From: Limnomonas spitsbergensis
Lineage: Eukaryota; Chlorophyta; Chlorophyceae; Chlamydomonadales
NCBI GenBank assembly: GCA_037349105.1
Contig: JAYJMM010000027.1
Span: 1,240,001 to 1,304,000, forward strand
Direction of reading: 5' to 3'
DNA length: 64,000 nt
Below are positions 54,135 to 64,000 of this stretch, piece by piece (the first letter of the stretch is position 1; the number at the start of each line of letters is the position of its first letter). A model generated the notes under the pieces. It did no database searches. It had not been told where the DNA came from and saw only the letters and a list, made by a program, of their open reading frames with translations. The translations under genes were made by a program, and so were the position numbers.

Positions 54135-55554
54135 TTAGTCATCGACGCAGGTTAGGACTTCGGGAGGCCCGTCAATGCCTAGCCACCCGAAGTGGCTGTT
54201 CTCCTTGGCGTCGCAGTGCAGGATTGTGATTCTGCCACTCCTGTACGATGCCACGTCATCGATGGTGACGTACACTGCTTGCAAGTCATGGTCAATGATC
54301 ACCAGCTTTCTCTATGATATAGGCGACCGCGCGTTCGAGCTGCATGGGGCATGAATCCAGACAGGGGCAGCAGGGGCAATTAACAAGCGCAAGAGATGGA
54401 ATGCGTGCGGAGAGGCAGGGAAATCTGAATGCATGTTTTCATGCATGAAAAATGCCCATGCGCCGGTCTTGAAATCAACCAATCTACGTCCATCTTGCAT
54501 TGCCATTCCAAAGGATAGGACTGCTAATAACTCACCCACTGCGGGTTCTGCAGCACCCTCTTCCATTCAACAAACGAGAAGGGCATGAAAGTTGCTGCTG
54601 CGTCCTGAATCAGCTCTTTGTCAATGACACGTCGGCCTGTCTTGGCCTTCTTCGCAGATCGGACAGGAGGGTCACTCTTAGGCCGCGTTGGACCTTCACC
54701 GATGGCTTGAGGGGCGGGTTGAAACGCTGCAAACGGCAGGTCGTTGGACACTCCGGAAGGCGCTCGAAATCCTGAGGGGCCATTGACGTAGCCGTTGCCG
54801 CTTGCGCTTGGCACATCCGGGCTTCCTGCATGGGCCGAGGTTAAGACCAGGGGGTTAAGACGAGGCAATTTCATCGACGGAGGTATCAATGGAAGTAGGC
54901 CAAAAGCAGATTAAAGTAGGTAGCAAATGGTAACCCAAGAATCCTGAATGAAGGAAGAGCAGAAACCCTGGCAGGAACAGGCGACATCTGAGGATCAGTC
55001 TAGGCTGAAACGCACCGTATACATTCTGCAAGCAATGTCATATCTGCACAGGTTGCCTGAATCACAACAGTTTCAATTGCCTTCAAGACGTGATGCTTGC
55101 TTTTCGGATTCTTGACGACGCTGGCGGTGAAATCTTGATCGACTAGTGCTTGGATAACTGCCGGGAGTTCATCCCTGCCTTTAAGATCTTGAAACAGTTC
55201 TTCGAGTTGGAGCTTCGGTGGACGCACAAGCGGAGTTCCCACTGGAATCTCTGGAGTCTTGATCTGCTTCTTGAATCGGACCTGAGAAACGTGTTGTCCA
55301 GCATTGACAGGCGCAGGGATGACATTGGCAGGCGGCGATTCTGAAAAATTCTTCCCTCTTGAAGACTTCACACGGTCAGGAAGGACGCGCCTCTCTGGTT
55401 CCTCAGGCTGTTTCCGCTTACGGGAAGGTTGTCTATTAGACTGTGCGATTTGGGATTTCGTATATTCAAGATCGGGGAAGCAAGCCTGCAGTTTCAACTT
55501 ATTAGCCTGAACAATGACGTCCCGTTCTATCTCAAAAGGGTTTATGCTGCTCAT
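54135..55554 (-). pseudogene. Unknown nuclear-type protein inside the CACTA-like element, three exon blocks
   Basis: Block 1, from ATG 55554 to about 55010, begins MSSINPFEIERDVIVQANKL and contains a basic segment (QPSRKRKQPEEPERR) and LQLEELFQDLKGRDELPAVI. Block 2 (about 54835-54540) is Pro-rich, then KKAKTGRRVIDKELIQ and SFVEWKRVLQNPQW. Block 3 (about 54345-54135) reads ERAVAYIIEK, then after a one-base shift VIIDHDLQAVYVTIDDV and ends at TAA 54135-54137. The N-terminal E-x-x-R...N-x-x-x-L pattern followed by basic residues recalls chromatin-associated proteins in plants and algae, but I do not recognise the family. The frameshift suggests decay. Confidence 0.35.
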
Positions 55555-55639
55555 CAATGCATGTGATGTGGTGAGAAACGACAAGTAGCATATCCAGTCA
55601 GTGGCACAGGCAAGGGTACCCAAAACCCCAAGATGTATT

Positions 55640-56300
55640 TTCTGTTACTGTTATCAGCCAAGAACCCTGCAGCATGGAGAACACTAGCCCGGGTCAGAGA
55701 ACAGAAAGCCTACACAAGTGGCAGTAATTGAACAGAAACTTACTTATGCAGCCTAACGCTACAGCATCAGCACCGCTAGAGGCAGTGATTTAACAGAAAC
55801 CTGCTGATGCAGCCCAACGGTACCGCATGCATCAGCACCGCTCATGATGATAACGGTACATGCAGCATTGATTTACCGCTGCTACCCAAGTTCATACTCA
55901 GGTGCGCGCTGCAAGTACATGCCGAAGACCTGTCATGTTGTGATCCCAATCTTCAGTGCAAGTAACAAAATACCGGCGGTGCAGTTGTTACCAGTACTGT
56001 AGCCTCATGCATGTCCAACCAGGAGATTGCACGGTACCAACATAATGAGGTCAGTAGCATCGAGCTGACGATGCGGCACATATCCATACTAAAATGCGCG
56101 TAGTGGGGGCAACCAGAGGTCGTAGGCCGGTCCATTTGTGGTCCCAATCAGCGCAAGTGCAGCACCGTTGCAGTTATGAGCAACATGCGCAACCAGGAGC
56201 ATGCATGATACCCACATTATGATATCATTAGCATTGAGTCGTTGCTGCGGCACGGGTCCATTCAATCTCAAATGCGCGCTGCGGGGGCAGTAGTGCAGAG
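55640..56300. repeat. Imperfect tandem repeats inside the CACTA-like element
   Basis: Two diverged copies of about 190 bp at about 55905-56095 and 56096-56290 share GTCCCAATC, GCACCGTTGCAGTT-like and AATGCGCGCTGCGGGGGC-like segments. A shorter motif with GAAACCTGCTGATGCAGC recurs at 55733-55830 and again at 57425-57500. No gene is seen. Confidence 0.5.
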
Positions 56301-56305
56301 ATTTC

Positions 56306-56734
56306 ATGGGAGGGGGGGGGGGCACTAGTGCATGTGTGTCTCACTGCCCACCAATGCCGCTACCTGTCACACAGGTGCTAGCGCTACTTGATGTAACACA
56401 CCAGGGGGCGTACCTGGATGCAGCTGGCAGAGGGGACCCCAGAGATCATGCTACTGAACACAGGTTTGCGACCGCGTATCGCACATGGTTTAAGCCTATG
56501 GCACAAAATGAAGGCTGCGGCTTGACTGACCCTATAGGACGGCGCAGCGGTCAGCAACGTGACAGACGGTGCTGCCAGCGAGGTTGGGCTAGGGAAGACG
56601 GCGAGCATGTGGGGGATGCTTTGCATGCATGCTTTCAATGCCCCAGCGTGCATCATCAGCTACGGGAGCGGGGATGGGCAGGTCCTCCGAACAGTGCTAG
56701 AGACTTCTTCAAGTTGTTTATTGTTGAGGCGTAG
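56306..56734 (+). pseudogene. Possible LINE C-terminal fragment
   Basis: The open frame ends with DALHACFQCPSVHHQL...FFKLFIVEA and a stop, resembling the cysteine/histidine tail after the RT in some non-LTR retrotransposons, followed by a T- and C-rich stretch. No RT is seen upstream. Weak call based on one short motif. Confidence 0.25.
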
Positions 56735-57074
56735 ACGTTTTCATGCGTTGGACCTTTCTTAGCATTTTTGCCAGCCTTTTTGTTGTCCCTTCACTTTATT
56801 TCTCACTTTTCCTTCTATTTTCTGTCCCCTTGCCTTGTAGTTATGTTTTTACTGTCCCCTTGTAGTCGTGTTTGTTTCGCTCCCTGTGGTTAGGCGCCCA
56901 CACGGCCGAGCCTTTTTGAGCAGGGCCTAGAAGCGTAGCGTCATTGACCCACGACTCAGACTTCTGTGCATTGTAATTTGATGTCAGCTACCTCCTTCAG
57001 GTACAGCTCATCAGGGTACCCTTAACGGTGCCTCAGAAACACCAGTGAACTACCGGTCCATCATTCAGAAGGCC

Positions 57075-57405
57075 AGGGATTTTATGGGGGGCCTGAGTAG
57101 ATCTGTGGTATGGCCTGAAACCCTTACCGTAAAGCTGCAAAGCCGCTTGATTGGATTGCCCATCCGCTATCAGTTGATTCACTTTCTGTTCATGCTTGTA
57201 AGGCTACCGGCCTGTGTAGATCTGCAGTACGGCCTAGAGTATCTGGCTGTAAGAGTTGTTGTTATCGAATAAATTGAGAAACCCTGGCTGTAAAGCTGCT
57301 TGCACATCCGCTGTCAGTTGATTCACTTTCTTTCATGCTGGAAGGCCACCGGCCTGAGTAGATCTGCGGTATGGCCTAGGGTATGAGGCTGGTTGTCATC
57401 GCGTA
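57075..57405. repeat. Tandem repeats of about 140 bp
   Basis: CTGAGTAGATCTGCGGTATGG or a close form occurs at about 57090, 57216 and 57354, with shared CGCTGTCAGTTGATTCACTT-like segments between them. No coding potential. Confidence 0.6.
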
Positions 57406-57618
57406 AACTGCTAGTGGCAGTGATTGAACAGAAACCTGCTGATGCAGCATAACGCTACCGCATCAGCACCTGGACAGAACCCTGCTGATGCGGCCTATCT
57501 AGCGCTACTGCATTATTAGCACTAGTAGTGGCAGTGAGTGATAGTGATCGTATTACAAATATTGAGCAAGAAAAAATATTTCACATCGTATGAGCTGGAT
57601 CATTAGAGTCCTGTGAAC

Positions 57619-60305
57619 CTAATAAGGCCTGGATAAGAAATCAGAGTCATAATGGAGGACTTGCCACATGTCCCTCCGTGTAAGATGTGGAGCAAGAATG
57701 ATTTTTGTAGGAACAATATCAGACAAGTCCCGAAAATTCCCTTCAGGGTCATACTGGAACTGTCGAAACACCACAGGACAATTTATCTCAGAGTTCCAGT
57801 CAAGTCTTTCGACACTCATTGCCGGGGTTCTATACCACTCCACGCTAGCTAATTGGGCAACAGCTTGAACTAGGCCCGGAACCTTAACTTGCATGAAAAC
57901 CTTCACCCTGCCAAACTCAGCATTCCCACACAACTCTGAACCAGTCTTTATCATGACAACACTATTCTTGGCCTTCAAGTTCCTATCATACATCTCAGAT
58001 GAAAAATCAACACCCTTTATTTCTGCCCGCTGAAACAATTGGACGGACATGGCTGGTCCCTTCGCCATGGCCTTCTCACTCTCAGTAAGATAAGGTTCCT
58101 TATCTGCCCATGCCCTCCACTCCCAAATCTTTGTAAACCATGCCTCAACATGAGGATGTCCAGACTTGAACGCAGAAAATTAGGGGCATAACGAAACCAA
58201 AGTTCACGATACTTGTGCGGACCGTCAGAGAAAACACGCAAATGAAACTTGTGTAACTCAACATAAGTCAAGCGGCTTTTGTACTGATCTGTACCCTTAA
58301 AAGGTGTCAAAAGCAAAGGCCGCACAACTGGGTGATACAAGCGTAGGCTGTTGGGCTGCTTGTAAGCAGGTAGCAAGATGGCATCAGCGTCCCGGTCGAT
58401 GGTACGCATGACATGCTTCAGATTTACAGTAGGACTGTCTGTTGGATCTACAGAGGCTGCGCTGTTTAACACAGGCCAACATTGACGAAACGATCGGTAG
58501 CAGTTGAACATCACGGCTTCAGGTTGAACCGATTGAGACAGCCAGTCAATGAGCCTGCAACCAGCATAAGAATTATGATGGTCAGACATGACACTTGAAT
58601 ATAGAGCAGACATACTCCTGGACACCCGCAAGTGCTGTTGCCCGCATCCACCATCCTGCCTGCATCCTGCATGCATGCACCCTTCCAAAATCTCACCGCT
58701 TCCAAAATCTCTTGTACGGGAATGTCGTGTACGTCCAGGTGGGCCCGTGCGTCAGCAGCGTTTCAGCCAAGTGCAAGACTGAGTGCCTGTTAAGGTCTAA
58801 TTCCCATGCTGGAAAATGAATCTCCATATCAGCTAGCGCCCGCTTGACATCAAGCACTAGCTCTTTTGCGTTGTCCACACTGATGGACTTATGCCAGAGC
58901 CTGCTCAAGACATCTATATACCGAAAAAGAACACAACGTTGCTGTTTTGCATAACAACCTTGCAGGAAATACTTCAGGATGGGGCCCACCACCACAAGCC
59001 AATCATGCATCTTCAAATATGACGGAGTCTCAAAAATGAAATGCAGTTGAGCATATGCGACCTCACACGGCAACAAGCTAAACTGTCGAAAATTGCGCGC
59101 TCGAGTAGATCCCTCGAGGATCTGAGCACAAGTGAATGGTAAATTGGTTGTCAGATCCACATGAGAAACATGGATGTTGCGGCGAGCAGGCGCTGGGTCA
59201 TAATTCGAACGGGCAGGTTGCGCAGCAGCGGGGCGCGCCCTAACATTGCCCCCACGGACAGGCAACGGAGGGGAAGGGCTAGCAAGCGCTGCCGTTGCTG
59301 CCGCCGCGGCTGCTGTCGCCTGTGCTGTTGGGCGCGTAGCGCGTGGAACTCTTCCAGTAGGGTGGAGCCAGCGGTGCCATCACCGAAAGGCAGCCGGGGG
59401 GCGGGGCCAGCTAGCGCTGTTGCTGCGGCCGCCCCTGCTGCTGTCGCTTGTGTTGCTGCTGCGCTCTGAGCGCTTGGAACTCGGCTTCCGAGGGCTGAGC
59501 CAGCGGTGCCATCACCGACAGGGAGCAGGGGGGCAGGGCCAGCGAGGGCTGCTGTTGCTGCCACTGCCGCCAAAGCGGCTGCTTTCGCCTGTGCTGCTGC
59601 GCGCCGAGCACTTGGAACTCGGCCACCGAGGGCCGAGCCAGCGGTGCCATCACCGACAGGGAGCAGGGGGGCAGGGCCAGCGAGGGCTGCTGTTGCTGCC
59701 ACTGCCGCCAAAGCGGCTGCTTTCGCCTGTGCTGCTGCGCGCCGAGCACTTGGAACTCGGCCACCGAGGGCCGAGCCAGCGGTGCCATCACCGACAGGGA
59801 GCGGTGGGGCAGGGCCAGCTAGGGCTACTGTTGCTGCCGCCGCCGCCAAAGTTGCTGGTCTCGCCTGTGCTGCTACTGCGCGCCGAGCGCTTGGAACTTG
59901 ACTGCCCAGGGCTGAGCCTGCGGTGCCATCACTGACAGGGAGCAGGGGGGAAGGGCCAGCGAGGGCTGCTGTTGCTGCCACTGCCGCCAAAGAGGCTGCT
60001 TTCTCCTGTGCTGCTGCGCGCCGAGCACTTGGAACTCGGCCAACGAGGGCTGAGCCAGCGCTGCCATCACCGAGAGGGTACAGGGGGGCTTGGCCAGCAA
60101 GCGTTGCTGCCGCTGCTGGCGTCGCTGCAGCCGCCGCGGCTTGACCAGTGTTTGGATTCGCAGCAGCTCTCCCTCGTTTCCGACATCCTGTTGCACCGAG
60201 AGGTCTGGCAGGGTCAGCAGCAGCTCTTGCTTCTGCCGCTTGAGTTGCCTTGCGAGCTTCATCCCTTTCAGCCCGCAACACAGCTTGTTGTGAGGCTGCT
60301 GACAT
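57619..60305 (-). pseudogene. CACTA-type transposase C-terminal region with Ala-rich repeats, degenerate
   Basis: Starts at ATG 60305 with a charged helix (RAERDEARKATQAAEARAAA), then an Ala-rich repeat region. After a one-base shift near 59360 it continues: LTTNLPFTCAQILEG, a domain like DUF4218 of CACTA transposases (FPAWELDLNRHSVLHLAETL, GPTWTY...FPYKRFWKR), a spliced junction (58697 to 58554) completing KRLIDWLSQSVQPEA, then TYVELHKFHLRVF. A further shift near 58170 leads to the last block, ending at 57619. The catalytic core of the transposase is absent, so this element would need help in trans. Confidence 0.6.
59400..60150 (-). repeat. Coding tandem repeat of about 135 bp (about 45-residue Ala-rich units)
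   Basis: Six or seven units with the pattern LAGPAPLLPVGDGTAGSALG, then GRVPSARRAAAQ and an Ala run. Two central copies (about 59520-59780) are nearly identical, which suggests recent expansion. All keep the reading frame except the unit nearest the transposase domain, which has lost one base. Confidence 0.8.
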
Positions 60306-61380
60306 GAACTGGCCCCACCTGCATGCAAGATTATCAATTAATTAGCAGACTTTTAGCATCAATATCATGGATAAGGAGGTGTTGCCATAGTACACTAAAA
60401 TGAATGAAAGCATGTCACCCCCAGATCAGCAATGTTTTGTTCCGATGCTTCAGCTTCCCTGGCTACTGCTTGGGGCAGCGGCCAAACAACACATGTTCCT
60501 TGAAAGCCTGATGCGGCCCGCCCAGTAGCCCATGACAGGCTGGTGCTCACTGAATAAACTGAAATGCTCAGAAATCAAGGTAGTCACCTGTTGTTCTTCT
60601 TACTGATTGCAATGAAATTGAGAGCTCACTTGCACAAATGGCGCTTTTGTTACCTGCTACATCATGCGTAATTGCCGCTCCAGCCCCGTCAATGCGATGC
60701 CCAGCCGAAGTTCGTGTTCCATCCATGAAATTTCGATAGAAAGCAAGGAGATCTGCAGCGTTCGCATGCCTCCTGCTGGGCTCCGACGGCAATACGCCAC
60801 CATTACTGAGGACAAGTGCCCAGTGTCTCTGGCTTTGTCTAATAGAAATGAAGTATCTTCTGAGTATCAGGCAGTTAAGTGGGTCTGTATTTCCTGAGCA
60901 GCCCCAGTCGCTGCAAAGACACAATACGTTGCGCGTGGGAAGTTTTGCAGTGTACAGCTGTATTCGGGATTCGTGGGATGTTGTCATGTACGCAAGGGGA
61001 GAGCATATACAGCAATCACTGGCCGCATGGCAGTCGTATTTGATGACCCCGCAAGCTTCATGGATGCAGAACGTCCTTAATAAAGTGGCCCACATAGAAC
61101 AAGGTTATATATGGTTTACTGGCTGCCGTACTTATAGCTCGGACATCGACGCAACTCAAATTGCACACCCCGCGCTTGAACAATTTGGCTTAATTGATAT
61201 GGCATACATGCCACTATGTGCGCTTATAACTGGAACAATGAGTGGGAAAGAAAGGAAACCTCAGAAAAGCGTATGAGGTCTACGCGTATGAGAGGGCAAG
61301 CAAGCCACGGAGACAATCTGCCACTCTACGTGAATTTAAACGAGCAAGGACTGAAACAGACCTTCCCGAACTGCTTATCA
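60306..61380. other. Right internal part of the CACTA-like element
   Basis: Short open frames on both strands (for example 60568-61095 minus) but nothing recognisable. Probably upstream region and remnants of the lost transposase core. Confidence 0.4.
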
Positions 61381-61639
61381 ACCTACGCCTGATGAGTGAG
61401 CGCTCCTACTAAGCAGCCTATCAAGCAAGCCTGGTTATCAAGCTCTCCAAAATTAGCACGATTTGCCTATCAACCCTGAGCACTGTTATCAAGGTGTAAA
61501 TCAACCCCGAATCAACTTGGCTGGGCTTATCAGGCTCATGCTAGAATATCAAGCTAGTTATCAACATGGGCCTTGATAACCCCTTGATAATGACATGTCC
61601 AACCTAATAAATGGGGGGGGTCCAGCCATAGTGCACTGC

Positions 61640-62320
61640 CATGCAGTTCCCACATTTTTTGCGACATGCACATGCTCGTATTGCAGAGCAAATTGTCAAG
61701 ACTTCAAGTTTACTTTTTTACATGTTGATGCTGTTGGTGTACTGGGGTTTTAGGGCAACCAGCCTTGTTTCTCACCTTCTTTGGTTTCGGTTTAGGTGCA
61801 TTCTGTTGCTGCTGCGCCCGGCTCGTTTATATTAAAATGTTTCCTCTTGGCCGAGGGGATACCTCACTGTCCCACACCATGGCAGCCTCATGGCTCTCAC
61901 AATTCTTAATGAGTTTGCATCCAAACAAGTTGTACAATTAAGCATCACATTTAGGCAACCTCCTTGCTTGAGGTAGACTGGGCAATCAGGTTACAATGCT
62001 CCTGACACCATGCCTAACTGTTCAACAAGCATAAATGTTCAACATAGGGACCGATGTTTGACCGGTCGATGCCTGAGAATTCAAGCAGGGTCGGTCACAC
62101 TCGCTCTCGGCGTCACGCTCTACTGTGAGGCGTGTGCTGCGTTTTGAGAGCTGCCTTCCGTGTGCGTGTCCATGTGAGGACATGACACCGCAAGCAAAGC
62201 CAAGTGATGGATCGGGCGTTGATCATGCGTCTTGATTTTTATGCGGATGAAAACAAGAATTGCGCGAGCTGACGTCAGATATTCGCGTCGGGATCGTCGG
62301 AAAAAGTGCACGTGGGGCGA
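61640..62320. other. Anonymous non-coding stretch
   Basis: No gene, repeat or RNA recognised. Confidence 0.4.
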
Positions 62321-62329
62321 CCCACTCAC

Positions 62330-62880
62330 TCCACGATGGGTCCGACCGGACCAGCGCGTGGGTCACCCCACGTGGGGCGCTTGTCGCCCCCACGGTGGGT
62401 TTACCTACAATGTCCACCACCGTGGTTCCCCCACCATGGTTCATCGTAATCCCCACTGCATGTCCCCCACCCATGGTCCACCCACTGCTGTATCCTTAGG
62501 GTGGGTCCACCCACTGCATGTCTCCCACCCATGGTCGACCCACTGCTGTGTCCCAGGATGGGTCAACCCACTGCGTGTCTCCCACCCATGGTCCACCCAC
62601 TGCTGTGTCCCCATGATGGGTCAACCCACTGCAGGCGCCCCACTCATGGCCCACCCACTGCCGTTTCCTTAGGGTGGGTCCACCCACTGCATGTCTCCCA
62701 CCCATGGTCCACCCACTCATGTGTCCTTAGGATGGGTCAACCCACTGCAGGCGCCCCACCCATGGTCCACCCACTGCTTTGTCCCCATGATGGGTATTCA
62801 ATTTCTGGCTGCCGATCCATGTCCACCCATTGTTATGTCTTTGGGTTGGTATCCCCATTAAAAGCTCCCCATCTATGGGC
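62330..62880. repeat. 58-bp minisatellite
   Basis: CCCATGGTCCACCCACTGC or a close form recurs about every 57-59 bp (near 62471, 62529, 62586, 62644, 62701, 62760), with alternating GGGTCAACCCACTGC and GGGTCCACCCACTGC half units. About seven to nine copies, decaying toward both ends. Open frames crossing it are repeat artefacts. Confidence 0.9.
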
Positions 62881-62889
62881 AGTAACCAC

Positions 62890-64000
62890 CATGCCCATTA
62901 AATGAAAACCATTCATGCCTACCAATCCTTGTGTCTCCACTGTCATGTACTTGTATGAACACAAAAAACTACTAGTACTATTGACAGGAAAAAACACTGA
63001 CTGAATGATCAACTAGTTGAAATAGCAAGCTAGCTCACACATGTGGCACCCTAAAATGACAAGAAAGAACAAACATATCAGAGAAAAAAGAAAGCACACG
63101 ATATTAATTATGGAACATGCGTTCACCCTCATCATAATTGAAGGGGTCATCCACTTTGTTTGTCAGATGATCCCAGCAAACAACTTATCACTCAGAGGGG
63201 TAACGTTATTGTCTCAGAATTAGTGCCATCTGGCTTGTGAGCTACTTCTATGGCAGATGCTTAGCAAGGAAAAGGAAGGCGTCGCATCAGACATAATCAC
63301 GGGCTGCTTAAGCACAGATGTAGCATGTAGAGATGAGTTGGCAGTCCTCTTGGTAATGCGCGAAGCCTACAGTTGAAAAAAGGGGCAGATGTTCAGGACA
63401 TTGCATATCAAGTTATGAGTGGTCATGAAGTATGATCAATTTTAGGAATTGCCAAGTACAATGCAACGGGGGCATTCAAGAAAGAGTGAGCTGTCCACCA
63501 TGCAACAAGTCAATAACGTTACACCTCTGTGCACATCTCAAAAAGGCTTGGCCTTTTTGGCTGCCCCGTTGGGAGAAAAGGAAATAAACCATGCACGTCA
63601 TGATAAGTACTTACATCTTTGATGCCATAGACCGTAGCAAAGAGAAAGGCCAACCGGGCAGAGTCGGAAAGAGGAAAGGGAATTTGCAGGAGGAATGAGT
63701 CTCATTGCACTTGGTGAGAAGGCGCAGTTTGCTAAGCTTAGCCACGGGCTAACCTAGCCAGAGAATTATAGGGTAACGGTAAGAAACACAACGAGATCGC
63801 GCACACAAGTGCATGAGGCGCAACACTGACACCCTATGCATGCGTCAACCCACATGACACCGGCAGTCGTACACACAATTTCAATAACTAGTAGGCCATT
63901 GCTGTATGCATGTTAAAACAAAATGCCAGGTAGATCACTGCCACTTGCTCAGCATGTTATAGCATGACATGCAAGTCACTTACCAAGTTGGATGCAGGCA
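62890..64000. other. Right-edge non-coding region
   Basis: AT-rich, no convincing gene. A possible minus-strand exon end at about 63615-63685 (SDSARLAFLFATVYGIKD followed by GTAAGT) is too short to assign. Confidence 0.4.

Larger units (their letters stand above)
53028..61633. mobile_element. CACTA-like (CMC) DNA transposon, about 8.6 kb
   Basis: The right end, read inward on the minus strand, begins CACTATGGCTGGACCCCCCC; the left end reads ACTATGGTTAGACCCCCCC. Both ends are followed by several hundred bases dense in TGATAA (left, 53070-53330) or its complement TTATCA (right, 61380-61600), the subterminal repeat pattern of CACTA elements. A transposase-like gene on the minus strand lies inside. 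No target duplication was found: TAG at the left against CAC at the right. Confidence 0.7.

Noticed and set aside
62232..62905. Open frames of up to 146 codons across the 58-bp minisatellite
   Set aside because: They are produced by tandem repetition on both strands and have no domain.
63600..63700. Possible minus-strand exon ending SARLAFLFATVYGIKD before GTAAGT
   Set aside because: Only about 25 codons, no confident acceptor and no linked exons in the window.

Overview
The window looks like nuclear DNA of a green alga, probably a chlorophyte. It holds intron-rich genes with GT-AG introns, a plastid-lumen PsbP-domain protein, a ferroportin-like fragment, a REJ/PKD-like extracellular protein, and a dense load of mobile elements, including a Replitron-like HUH transposase of a kind known from Chlamydomonas. 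Most of the 64 kb is transposon. No rRNA, tRNA or CRISPR array was recognised.

Layout. 1-6339 (minus): 5' part of a Ty3/gypsy-like element (A), its Gag-protease frame running off the left edge. 6542-11105 (minus): four-exon PsbP-domain gene whose large third intron carries a 23-bp minisatellite built from copies of its own 5' splice site. 12221-20156 (plus): element C, with a distinct gag, a gag stop/pol start ATGA overlap preceded by a perfect hairpin, and an intact 1953-aa pol ordered RT, RNase H, C5-type DNA methyltransferase, integrase, PHD finger. 20705-21434: ferroportin-like exons, apparently truncated. 22626-27437: a divergent gene pair, an RPA-like ssDNA-binding protein (minus) and a Replitron-type HUH transposase (plus, one in-frame stop). 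27591-47415: an array of a 235-bp satellite into which the 18.6-kb element B (28246-46866) inserted, leaving a 4-bp target duplication. B encodes a 4200-aa Gag-protease-RT-RNase H polyprotein with the same methyltransferase-integrase-PHD module, broken by a frameshift inside the methyltransferase. 47473-52051 (minus): seven exons of a REJ/PKD-like gene with a hAT element (8-bp TSD) in one intron. 53028-61633: a CACTA-like (CMC) transposon with degenerate genes. 61640-64000: a 58-bp minisatellite and otherwise anonymous DNA.

The most notable system is the B/C retrotransposon family. A DNMT3/DRM-like cytosine methyltransferase sits between RNase H and integrase, and a PHD finger follows the integrase, so the element may both read chromatin and methylate DNA. 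In B the terminal repeats are arranged A1-internal-B1-A2-B2, the split-direct-repeat order of PAT/Kangaroo (DIRS-type) elements, yet the element encodes a DDE integrase and is flanked by a target-site duplication. The second system is the head-to-head HUH transposase and RPA-like pair, with 52-bp direct repeats between them. Intron-exon models were built by hand from splice signals and phase, without transcript or database support.
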